From the NCBI GenBank assembly GCA_965226245.1, contig CBDDCL010000015.1:2232001-2296000 (forward strand): a stretch of DNA of 64,000 nucleotides, given 5' to 3'. Below, in pieces: positions 8,244 through 15,955 of the stretch. The translations under genes were made by a program, and so were the position numbers. The notes under the pieces are model-generated. The model saw nothing but the letters and a program-made list of their open reading frames with translations, did not search any database and was not told where the DNA came from. Source of the DNA: CBDCYS01 sp965226245 (GTDB lineage Bacteria; Acidobacteriota; Terriglobia; Bryobacterales; UBA6623). Each line of letters opens with the position of its first letter. Position 1 is the first letter of the stretch.

Positions 8244-8544
8244 AAGAGCGAGCCGCCGCCGTCGGCCAGGCCACCACAGCCGGGATCGGCATGTCGCGCC
8301 AAGCAACGTGGCGCACGGCTCCGGGGGTCCCCCGGCTGGCTGCCAGTCCCATCTAGCCCATGTTTGCCACATTTCGGAGGCAGTGGGAAGCTAAGTTATT
8401 GAATTCCTTAGGGCGGGGGTGGGCACATTTTGGGCATTTCTCGTAATACGTATTACAATTATTGTGCGGCTGGAATCCGGAAGTTCTCCAGCTCCATAAC
8501 CGTAAGCTGTTGGAACTTAAGGCGGTTGACTGGAGGGATGGGGT
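8244..8544. other. Intergenic region with a perfect 14-bp palindrome
   Basis: No gene is supported in this 300-base gap. At 8443-8456 it holds the perfect palindrome GTAATACGTATTAC inside an AT-rich patch, followed by CAATTATTG. It lies about 90 bp beyond the 3' end of the minus-strand tRNA gene. It could be an operator or a recombination site, with no further evidence. Confidence 0.5.
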
Positions 8545-8621
8545 TGGTACGCCCGGCGCGATTCGAACGCGCGACTTCTTGCTCCGGAGGCAAGCACTCT
8601 ATCCAGCTGAGCTACGGGCGC
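8545..8621 (-). tRNA. tRNA-Arg (anticodon CCG)
   Basis: Read on the minus strand, the gene has a seven-base acceptor stem GCGCCCG paired with CGGGCGT (one G-U pair), a D arm with AGCTCAGCTGGATAGAG, an anticodon stem CTTGC/GCAAG around the loop CTCCGGA, and a T arm GCGCG-TTCGAAT-CGCGC. The anticodon CCG (8585-8587) reads CGG arginine codons. The CCA end is encoded (8545-8547). Confidence 0.97.
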
Positions 8622-8955
8622 ATCTTCACATATGCTCATTGTCGCCTTCTCACCTTCGAGCGTCAACTGATGCTGAGTTTCGGGCCGCTTTCCAATCAGC
8701 CCGAGCAGGTGGTTGGTGGAACGGGTTTCCTCCGCGATTCGCCTGCTTCTCCGGCCGAGTTGGCCTGCGCTTCGGATGCCACCCCGGTTGAGCGGAGGCT
8801 GGCTTCGATGGGAAAGGGATCAGGTTTCAACCCTGCTCACAAGCCCGGCCAGGGCCGCGGAGCGCGGGGATGCGTCGCGGCAAGCGTCCGCAATTCTTCT
8901 AACGAATGCGTGTTGGCGAGCCGATACTTCTTAGTGGGCAGTCCTGTAGAGAGCG

Positions 8956-9336
8956 ATGGGTATGAACATCTTGATCGTTGACGATTCCTCGGTCATGCGC
9001 AAGATTCTGGAAAGGAGTCTGCGGCAGGCCGTTCCCAACGGGATTGACCGAGTAGTCGAGGCTGGAGACGGAGCAGAGGCGCTGTCGAAGCTGGAGAATG
9101 ACACGGTTGAAGTCGTGTTCTCCGACATCAACATGCCGAATGTGAACGGTTTGGATTTCCTCCGGCGCTTGAAGGAGACGCCCCACAAAGATGTGCCGGT
9201 CATTATGGTCACAACCGAAGGGGGGGAAAAGACCGTAATGGAGGCGATCTCTTTGGGAGCAAAAGGATTCATTCGGAAGCCCTTCACTCCTCAGCAAATG
9301 GAGACCACCTTAGCGAAAGTAATGCCTCCTCATTAG
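8956..9336 (+). CDS. CheY-like single-domain response regulator
   Basis: A 126-residue receiver domain with no output domain. Asp9 and Asp10 form the acidic pocket, Asp57 (FSDINMP) is the phosphorylation site, and Thr86 and Lys108 complete the active site. MNILIVDDSSVMRKILERSL is close to chemotaxis-type CheY proteins that diffuse to a target. The start may be ATG 8956 or ATG 8962. A CheX-like phosphatase gene follows 55 bp later, so the two probably form a phospho-relay module with dephosphorylation built in. No chemotaxis kinase or motility gene is seen nearby. Confidence 0.92.
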   Translation: MGMNILIVDDSSVMRKILERSLRQAVPNGIDRVVEAGDGAEALSKLENDTVEVVFSDINMPNVNGLDFLRRLKETPHKDVPVIMVTTEGGEKTVMEAISLGAKGFIRKPFTPQQMETTLAKVMPPH

Positions 9337-9391
9337 AGAGCCCTCTCGCGAAGTCGGCAATATTGGGCTAGGACTCCCGTCAGCCATACCA

Positions 9392-9877
9392 GTGGGAACT
9401 GCCATTGATACGAGTGTGATCGTTGGCGCTGTTCAGCAGGCCACCGAAAGTGTCTTCTCGATGATGCTCGGTCTACAGGTCGTGGTCCAGCCCCACCAGA
9501 CGGTGCCCCAGCCGGATCCCGTCGACGGGGTCGTCGCCCTGTTGGGGTTTACCGGACCCTGGGCCGGAACCGGGGTGCTGTTCTGTAATGAGCGGTTCGC
9601 TTGCAAGATCGGATCAGCCATGTTGATGACCGAAGTCACCGAGATCAACGGCGATGTGCTGGATGGGTTGGGGGAAGTCGCCAATATGGTTCTCGGCAAC
9701 TTCAAGGAGAGTCTCGAATCTCACACCGGCCCTCTTGGATTGAGCGTCCCCACGGTTGTCTACGGAAAGAATTTTTCAACCCGTTCCACGATCAAAGCTG
9801 AATGGACTCTTGTGCCCTTCGAGTCGGGTGACGATGGGCGTTTTGAGGTTCGAGTCTGCATGCAGCAACGCCAGTAG
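9392..9877 (+). CDS. CheX/CheC-type phosphatase
   Basis: A 161-residue protein with the CheC/CheX/FliY phosphatase signature: GEVANMVLGNFKESL provides Glu95 and Asn98, the ExxN pair that acts on CheY-phosphate. There is one such motif, as in CheX. A small-residue-rich strand GTGVLFCNERFACKIG precedes it. The start is a GTG (9392). Its position right after a CheY-like gene suggests it turns off that regulator. Distinguishing CheX from a diverged CheC would need structure-based alignment. Confidence 0.8.
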   Translation: MGTAIDTSVIVGAVQQATESVFSMMLGLQVVVQPHQTVPQPDPVDGVVALLGFTGPWAGTGVLFCNERFACKIGSAMLMTEVTEINGDVLDGLGEVANMVLGNFKESLESHTGPLGLSVPTVVYGKNFSTRSTIKAEWTLVPFESGDDGRFEVRVCMQQRQ

Positions 9878-9953
9878 TTTGGCTCGGAAAAGCCTTGGCC
9901 TTCAGACACACGCTATCAGCCGGGGAGGTCGTGTGACAAAGCGGAACCATCTG

Positions 9954-10597
9954 CTATTCGACCGCAATCGTCACCGCCGGTGAATCGACTCTGCCAATCG
10001 AGATGGCTATGGGGACATTTTCCCCGCTTGGCGCCGAACTGGGAACCTGTGCATTGACCTGGGACAAACCCACAAAGCCCGGAGCCAGTCCCGCAAAGAC
10101 TACGCGAGCTTGAGTTTCGCGAATTGAAACAGTCGGTATCGCTTCACTCGCAGGATCATGCGCTCGGAGCTGCGATCGGCGCCGTCGGGCTCATCGGCTG
10201 ACACTTGAAACCCCGAGACAATGGTGGTCAGTTGGCCCTCCACCGGAATGGCGTACACCACAAAGAATCGGCCGTTGGACTCGAAGTCAGGGTGGAACGT
10301 GGCACTGTAGAAGCCGGATAACCCGCTGCAACACTGGGGGAGCGGACTTAAGTCGAGAAAAAGCTGCTGCGTCTGGGTTCGGCTGCTCCAGACCCAGATC
10401 TCGCCTCGCAAGGTAGATACAAAGAGACGCCCCGTGCCGTCGCCGGCATGCGTCACCGCGACGGGAAATCGCAAATCTGTCATGACCGGTTCAAGCGCCA
10501 ACCGGTCGATGATGTGCGGCTGCGCCCAGAGGGTTGAAATCGCCAACGAAAAAAGCAGTAATTTAGTTGTTCGAACCATCACTTGTTGCAATGCCAT
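9954..10597 (-). pseudogene. Collapsed sugar-dehydrogenase-like gene with TIGR03437 C-terminus
   Basis: The 5' part (10597 to about 10135) encodes a signal peptide (KLLLFSLAISTLWAQ) and the first blades of a glucose/sorbosone dehydrogenase-like propeller: VAVTHAGDGTGRLFVSTLRG, LSGFYSATFHPDF and NGRFFVVYAIP. The frame then stops at 10100. In another frame from about 10139 the sequence continues as VVFAGLAPGFVGLSQVNAQV and ends at a TAG (9954-9956). That is the conserved tail of the TIGR03437 domain, typical of Solibacter-type acidobacteria. Most of the propeller, several hundred residues, is missing, so I read this as an internal deletion with a frame change. Confidence 0.75.
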
Positions 10598-10882
10598 GGT
10601 GACAGCAGTTAGCCGGAACGGTGTTTCTAAACGGCAGACTTTTCGGTGGCCAGGACGAGCGGGAGTGCTTGTCCCTACTCTAACTCGACAAGCGTGAGTG
10701 ATGCTGGCAGGAGCCCCCTCAGTTGTGGTGTTCGTCCTGAGCCACGTTCTATGAAGGGCGCGGTGCGGTGAAGTCCGGGATCAGGTGCAGCCGGCGGGCT
10801 TGCACTCCGAATATGCCGAAGGCCAAAATGGAGTTCCCCTTCTGTTTGCCCAAAGACCGTTCCGGGGCCACGAATTCCTAGA
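10598..10882. other. Intergenic region, nothing recognised
   Basis: Lies between the collapsed gene (minus) and the serine hydrolase (plus). I see no gene, hairpin terminator or clear promoter. Confidence 0.4.
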
Positions 10883-12067
10883 ATGAGCGCTCGAATTTTG
10901 GCTTTTTTGCTGCTGGCGGGCCATCTTCTCCACGTCCTTCCTCAACCTCTGTCAGGGCAACAAGCTTACTACCCGCCGTCCGCGGCCCAAGGGGGCTGGA
11001 GAACTCTCGTTTCAGCGAACTCGGACGCCACGCCCGGCCAGAAAGCGGCGGTTCTCGAAAAGACAGGGTTGGATTGGGGTCGCTTGAACGACGCCTGGCA
11101 GTATGCCCGAAGGTACGTGGGAAGGGACAGCATTTTGGTCGTTCGGCGTGGTTGGATTGCGGCTGAGTGGTCCACTTCTCGGAGGCCAATGACGATCGCT
11201 TCGTGCACGAAGTCTCTGACTGCCGTTGCCATGGCTAAGCTATTCGACCTTAGTGATAGCGGCCGGTTTTCCACTCCAATCGGCATCGATGACTACGCCT
11301 ACCGATATTTGCCTGAATCCTGGGCGGCGGAGGAGCCGGAGAGGAAGAGAATCAAGATCCGTCACCTGATGACAATGTCGTCCGGCTTGGAAGCCTATGA
11401 CGGCCCCTACGGCGACCTGGACGCTTACGCGGAAACCGTGGTCACTCGGCGAGTGGTGGCGCCGCCCGGCCAGGTCTGGGAATACTCCTCGGCCCCGGTC
11501 GACCTGTTGAGCTTGATCATCGAGAAGGTCAGCGGGAAAACGGAGCGGGATTTCTTCAACCAAGAGATTAACGCCGCGATTGGCGGCCCTGAGGTGGCGT
11601 GGCCAAGTTTCCAAGGGCACACGGGTGGCTCGGGCGGTCCCGGCGGAGGCGCTCGCTACACAGCAAGAGACTTGGCTCGCGTCGCCTGCCTGTTGCTGCG
11701 AAAAGGTGTCTGGGACGACGGGCACGGCCCGAAACAGATTATCAGCGCTCAGCGGATTTCAATGTTCTCCCAATGGGCCGAGTTCTTGAAGGACTCGACA
11801 TTTCGAAAATCAGTCTTCGCCACCGACCCCAGCGCTCCGCGCTATTATGGGTACCTATTCTGGACCAACCGCACGCAGCAAGCGCTGGGGCCGAAGGTTC
11901 CGAAAGACACGTTCTTCATGTCCGGTTACGGTAAGCAAGCCTGCTGGATCATTCCAAGTCTCGATATGATCATCGTTCGTATTGGATCCAAGCGACGCCT
12001 GAACTATTTGCCGGAATACTTCCCCGAGTTCTTGTCGCGCGTGATGTCCGCGGTCGTTAGTCGATGA
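10883..12067 (+). CDS. Exported serine hydrolase, class C beta-lactamase fold
   Basis: A 394-residue protein with an N-terminal signal peptide (ARILAFLLLAGHLLHVL; cleavage near residue 26). The catalytic SxxK motif is SCTK, Ser107 to Lys110. The tyrosine motif is YSS in GQVWEYSSAPVDLL. The HLMTMSSGLEAYDGP segment is typical of the penicillin-binding-protein-like esterase family (PF00144). It probably acts outside the cytoplasm on an ester, amide or peptide; family members include esterases and D-amino peptidases, and the substrate cannot be named. True class C beta-lactamase activity is unlikely to be assignable from this. It stands alone between minus-strand genes. Confidence 0.88.
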   Translation: MSARILAFLLLAGHLLHVLPQPLSGQQAYYPPSAAQGGWRTLVSANSDATPGQKAAVLEKTGLDWGRLNDAWQYARRYVGRDSILVVRRGWIAAEWSTSRRPMTIASCTKSLTAVAMAKLFDLSDSGRFSTPIGIDDYAYRYLPESWAAEEPERKRIKIRHLMTMSSGLEAYDGPYGDLDAYAETVVTRRVVAPPGQVWEYSSAPVDLLSLIIEKVSGKTERDFFNQEINAAIGGPEVAWPSFQGHTGGSGGPGGGARYTARDLARVACLLLRKGVWDDGHGPKQIISAQRISMFSQWAEFLKDSTFRKSVFATDPSAPRYYGYLFWTNRTQQALGPKVPKDTFFMSGYGKQACWIIPSLDMIIVRIGSKRRLNYLPEYFPEFLSRVMSAVVSR

Positions 12068-12354
12068 CCAGACGAACGGGTTGAAGTCGTGCCGCGAATG
12101 TTGTTGCCGCGGTCGCCGACGTAGATTCTGATGGCTCTCGGCCCCGACCAAACCTTCTACGTTGCCGAGCAACGGCAAGCGAGTAACAGAAGTTCCGCCC
12201 CCAGTAGCCGCCCGATTCCCCGTTCCCGCAAGCAGCGTGATAGCAGGGCCGGCAATCCTGCTGCTCCTGCGTCGAGATGAGTCTTGACGCGGCGTGCTGA
12301 GAGCGTGCGCCACGTCGGTCAGGCTGCGTCGGCTCCGGCTGGTCGGCTTTCTGG
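12068..12354. other. Intergenic region, no supported gene
   Basis: Lies between convergent genes. One minus-strand frame contains IYVGDRGNNIRG, which resembles a single NHL-type propeller repeat, but it is too short to call. No terminator hairpin stands out. Confidence 0.35.
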
Positions 12355-13245
12355 CTAGCTCTGGCGGGAGTTCATGATCGATCGCAGGTACTTCCGGCTT
12401 GTGCAAGCGCTTTCGAACGGCGCGGGGGCCGACTCATCGCCGACATCCACATCCTGTTCAACCACGATCCAGCCGTCATAACCGGTCGCCTTCAGATGAT
12501 CCAGCAAGTTGCGAAACGCCACGGACCCATCTCCCAACGGACAGAACACACCCGTACTCACACCCTGCGTAAAGCTAAGGCGCCCGCGGCGGGCGGCGGT
12601 CAGCCGTTCCGCGTTCACGTCTTTCCAATGCATGTACTCCATGCGGCCACCGAGCGACTTTGCCCCTTCCACGGGATCGCCGCCGCCGTAGGTGTAGTGG
12701 CCGGTATCGAGGCAAATGCCGATGCCGGTCAGCTCCCTCAGGCGCGCCACTTCTTCCGGGGTCTCGATATACGTTCCGGCGTGGTGATGAAATACAGGCC
12801 GCAAGCCGATGTCCCTGGCCACCTGGCAGGCTTTCCGGACGTTACTCGCCGCGCACGCCCAACCCTCTCGATTCAACTGGATGCCGCATTCGCCGGCCCG
12901 CCCGGCGACCGCCTCTCTCTCCGGCCAAAACGTATCGGCCAGCACCAGGTATTCGGCGCCGGCCGGACCGAGCAGTTCCGCGACCTGAACGACCTCTCCC
13001 AGGTCAGCGGTGGGGTCTTTCAGCCGTATTCCCACGTACGCGGCAGTCAGCGTCAGAGAACGTTGCCCTAGTTGGTCCTTAAGCTCCGCGACGTCGGTCG
13101 GCAGATACCCGTAGGGACCTAATTCCGTTCCTTCGTAGCCTGCGGCTTTAAGCTCATCAAGAAACTTGGTGTAGGGCGGACGAGCCCCCCAGTCCACAAT
13201 ATCGACGCCCCAACTGACAGGGGCGTTGGCAAACCGGATACCCAC
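12355..13245 (-). CDS. IolE-like sugar isomerase/dehydratase (TIM barrel)
   Basis: A 296-residue xylose-isomerase-like TIM-barrel protein. MGIRFANAPVSWGVDIVDWG, GTELGPYGYLP and VFHHHAGTYIETPEE match the IolE (2-keto-myo-inositol dehydratase) group. GICLDTGHYTYGGGDP and MEYMHWKDVN supply the metal-binding His and acidic residues, and WIVVEQDVD carries the final Glu. IolE removes water from 2-keto-inositol, but other epimerases share these motifs and no iol genes are near, so the substrate is uncertain. The C-terminal EQDVDVGDESAPAPFESA also fits IolE proteins. Confidence 0.8.
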   Translation of the reverse strand: MGIRFANAPVSWGVDIVDWGARPPYTKFLDELKAAGYEGTELGPYGYLPTDVAELKDQLGQRSLTLTAAYVGIRLKDPTADLGEVVQVAELLGPAGAEYLVLADTFWPEREAVAGRAGECGIQLNREGWACAASNVRKACQVARDIGLRPVFHHHAGTYIETPEEVARLRELTGIGICLDTGHYTYGGGDPVEGAKSLGGRMEYMHWKDVNAERLTAARRGRLSFTQGVSTGVFCPLGDGSVAFRNLLDHLKATGYDGWIVVEQDVDVGDESAPAPFESACTSRKYLRSIMNSRQS

Positions 13246-13485
13246 GAATCACCTGCTTCGCCGCGGATAGCAAATTCAATACAAATGTTTCGGTAATGAA
13301 AAGAACGCGATCAGCAATTGGCGACGGTTGAGCGAAGAGACATCCCAAAATTACCACAAACCCGGCCACCGGACAAGAGCCAAAATCAGCTCTCCGCCAC
13401 GTGAACGTTCCCTGTTTCACTTGCACTGGAAATTCGCTCGGGAGCGCTCGTCCTTACTTCGTCCGTAAGGGTTCGTGTCTGTCCG
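13246..13485. other. Intergenic region upstream of the pdxA remnant
   Basis: Expected to hold the missing pdxA 5' end, but no frame here matches PdxA. The IolE-like gene promoter (minus) should also lie here; no clear -35/-10 pair is seen. Confidence 0.35.
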
Positions 13486-14074
13486 CACACCGAGTACATT
13501 GCCGAACTCTGCGGCCTGAGCGATTCTCGAATGCTACTGGTGAACGATCGCCTTCGTGTCGTTCACGTCTCCACCCGCGTTGCTCTGCGTCAAGCCCGCG
13601 AACTTGAGCCCAACCGAATTGTTCGGACTATCGAACTCGCTCACGCGGCACTCCTCAGCCTTGTTATAACGGATGGCCTCATCGCGGGTCCGCGGGCTCA
13701 ATCCCGACGCGGGCGAAAACGGCTTGTTCGGCGATGAGGACTCGCGCTCGATCGCCCCGGCCGTGGAAACAGCCAAGCAGCTAGGCATCCGGTGTGAAGG
13801 CCCCCTCCCTGCCGATACGGTTTTCCTCAAGGCGTTTCGAGGCGCCTATGCCTTAGTCATCGCGATGTATCACGATCAAGGACATATCCCCATGAAATTG
13901 ATTGACTTCGAGAATACAGTGAATGTATCGCTTGGACTGCCAATCATTCCCACGCCGGTCGACCATGGAACCGCCTTCGACATCGCGGGAACGAATCAGG
14001 CGGATCCAACCAATATGAAAGCCGCGATGAAACTGGCGGTCGCTATGGCCAAGCATCGAATCACCGCCGCTTAA
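13486..14074 (+). pseudogene. pdxA: Truncated and frameshifted pdxA (4-hydroxythreonine-4-phosphate dehydrogenase)
   Basis: The C-terminal two thirds of PdxA, an enzyme of pyridoxal phosphate synthesis. The first piece reads HTEYIAELCG, MLLVNDRLRVVHVSTRVAL and RIVRTIELAHAALL in one frame to about 13672. The second, GLNPDAGENGLFG, AMYHDQGHIPMKL and PVDHGTAFDIAG, is in a frame shifted by one base. The three histidine motifs that bind metal are present. The N-terminal 130 or so residues are absent: upstream of 13486 nothing matches. It cannot make a full enzyme, so either pdxA exists elsewhere or the organism uses another route. Confidence 0.85.
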
Positions 14075-14251
14075 GGTTGCCGCAAGCACTCTTGGCGCCC
14101 TTTGGCGCCGGAGCCGCTAAGAGAGACTCGGGCTCGGCGCGAATATCCGGACCTGACTCCTCACGGCAAATCAGGAGCCGGCACGCGCGGGCGCCTGTGC
14201 CACGCTCGAAAAATCCCCGTACAATGAAATAGCTTCACTGTTGGCCGTACT

Positions 14252-15223
14252 ATGCCGTTCCCCCGTCTCTTACTGCTCGTCTTCGCGTTAACCGCTCCAC
14301 TGCTTGCCTGGCAGCAGGGCCACGGCGGGGAGAGCGACATGGGCGAGCAGCTCAAGTCACTGTTGCGCGTGAGCGACCCCAGCACCGGCTTTATCCTCGT
14401 TGCTCTCGGAGTATCTTTCCTCGCCGGCGCCGCCCACGCCCTCACTCCCGGCCATGGCAAGGCTCTCGTCGCCGCCTACCTAGTCGGCTCCGGTGGAACC
14501 GTGCGCGACGCGGTTTTCTTGGGCTCCGTCGTCACGATCACGCACACCGCGGCCGTGTTCGTACTCGGTGTGGTGACTCTTTACGCTACTCAACACTTCT
14601 TGATGGAAACCATCTACGCCTGGTTGTCGGTCGCAAGCGGTTTGCTAATCGTCGGAATTGGCGTATGGTTGCTGAACAGCCGTTGGAGAGCCTTTCGGAA
14701 CCCTAATGCCGCTCACGACCATGAACATTCCCACGGTCCCCTCGGCGGTCATACTCACAGCCATTCCCACAGCCACTCTCATTCCGAAGACCATCACCCC
14801 GCCGACGGCCACGCGCACGACCACGGCCACGAGCACCAGCACTCGCCCGAGCACGATCACGGGCACACTCACTCGCACGGGCATTCCCATCCACCGGATG
14901 CCGGCCGCAAAAGCCTGCTCTCGCTGGGAATTTCCGGGGGACTCATCCCCTGCCCCGAGGCCTTGGCTGTTCTGCTGATCTCGTTCACGCTCAATCGCTT
15001 GTTGTTCGGCCTGATCATTCTGCTGGCTTTTAGCCTTGGTCTGGCAGCTATCTTGATTGCCATCGGAGTGGCCATGGTTCTCGCCGGACCGGCCATGAAG
15101 AAATTCTCCAACGACGGACCGCTCGTGCGGGCGCTACCCGTCGGCAGTGCGGCCGTCGTGACTCTGCTTGGGGTCGCCATTCTTTATAAGGCGGCTTCCG
15201 ACACGGGCCTGATTAGTTTCTGA
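14252..15223 (+). CDS. NicO/RcnA-family metal exporter with His-rich loop
   Basis: A 323-residue inner-membrane protein with about seven hydrophobic segments. It has the family motifs HALTPGHGKALVAAYLVG (near residue 65) and GISGGLIPCPEALAVLL (after the loop). Between residues about 152 and 213 there is a cytoplasmic or periplasmic loop with dozens of His, Asp and Glu residues, for example HTHSHSHSHSHSEDHH, which should bind Ni or Co ions. RcnA-type proteins export nickel and cobalt. An N-terminal signal-like segment ends at LLAWQQGHGG. A second metal efflux system lies at 49.7-56.1 kb. The ion specificity is inferred. Confidence 0.88.
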   Translation: MPFPRLLLLVFALTAPLLAWQQGHGGESDMGEQLKSLLRVSDPSTGFILVALGVSFLAGAAHALTPGHGKALVAAYLVGSGGTVRDAVFLGSVVTITHTAAVFVLGVVTLYATQHFLMETIYAWLSVASGLLIVGIGVWLLNSRWRAFRNPNAAHDHEHSHGPLGGHTHSHSHSHSHSEDHHPADGHAHDHGHEHQHSPEHDHGHTHSHGHSHPPDAGRKSLLSLGISGGLIPCPEALAVLLISFTLNRLLFGLIILLAFSLGLAAILIAIGVAMVLAGPAMKKFSNDGPLVRALPVGSAAVVTLLGVAILYKAASDTGLISF

Positions 15224-15311
15224 CCGGAAGCACGTTCTGAGCCATCTGAAATCTTTTAAGTATCATTGGCGCGAGGAAACCAAGCGGCGCGAGAAAACCG
15301 AACGAAACCCA

Positions 15312-15869
15312 GTGAGCAAGGCGTTCCTCGAAACAGAAAGACTCCACCTCAGCTCGTGGTCGCGGGATGACTTCGTTCGTTTCAAGCCGATCGCAACCGA
15401 CCCCGAGGTCGTGCGGTATATTTCTGGCGGAATACCGTGGATGGACGAAGGGATACGCGACTTCATCGATCGCCAGATAAGACTGTGGCGGCTGCACAAA
15501 TATTGCTTTTGGGCACTCGAACGAAAAGCCGATTCCCGCTTGATCGGCTTCTGCGGCCTCCAGCCCTGGCTCGAATCCGGTGAAATTGAAATCGGCTGGT
15601 GGCTGGCGAAGGATTGCTGGAGGCAGGGACTAGCCACCGAAGCCTCGCAGGTTGTCCTCTCCCATGGCCTCAACGAAGTCGGTCTCGGCCGAATCATCGC
15701 CGTGATCCACGTCCAGAATACGGCTTCGCAACATGCAGCCGAAAAGCTCGGTTTCGCCCGAGAAAAAACCACTGAACTAGACGGATTCCCCACCTATATT
15801 TACGCCAATACCAGCGCGGACGCCGAAGGCTCGCAACGCAGTCAGAGACCCCCGGGCCACAACCCGTAG
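15312..15869 (+). CDS. GNAT acetyltransferase, RimJ/RimL type
   Basis: A 185-residue GCN5-related N-acetyltransferase. FLETERLHLSSWSRDDFVRF is the standard opening of the RimJ/RimL subgroup. IEIGWWLAKDCWRQGLATEA contains the acetyl-CoA pyrophosphate loop (Q/RxxGxG/A type), and VIHVQNTASQHAAEKLGFAR is the usual asparagine/KLGF ending. It probably acetylates an amino group of a protein or small molecule; the substrate is not recognisable. It begins with a GTG at 15312. The last 15 or so residues are not part of the fold. Confidence 0.85.
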   Translation: MSKAFLETERLHLSSWSRDDFVRFKPIATDPEVVRYISGGIPWMDEGIRDFIDRQIRLWRLHKYCFWALERKADSRLIGFCGLQPWLESGEIEIGWWLAKDCWRQGLATEASQVVLSHGLNEVGLGRIIAVIHVQNTASQHAAEKLGFAREKTTELDGFPTYIYANTSADAEGSQRSQRPPGHNP

Positions 15870-15955
15870 CACACGGGGAGGCGAACCCTCTCAACGTGGC
15901 ACAGCATTCCCCTACAGGTTTGTGGTTCGAGCGTCGATTCGAGCCGTGAGCCTGG

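Noticed and set aside
8400..8621. Integration (att) site at tRNA-Arg
   Set aside because: No integrase gene and no repeat of the tRNA 3' end were found in the window.
12068..12354. NHL-propeller gene remnant
   Set aside because: Only one short stretch (IYVGDRGNNIRG) fits; too little for a call.
14706..14978. Thr-rich frame inside the NicO gene
   Set aside because: It is the shifted reading of the His-codon repeats of the exporter loop.
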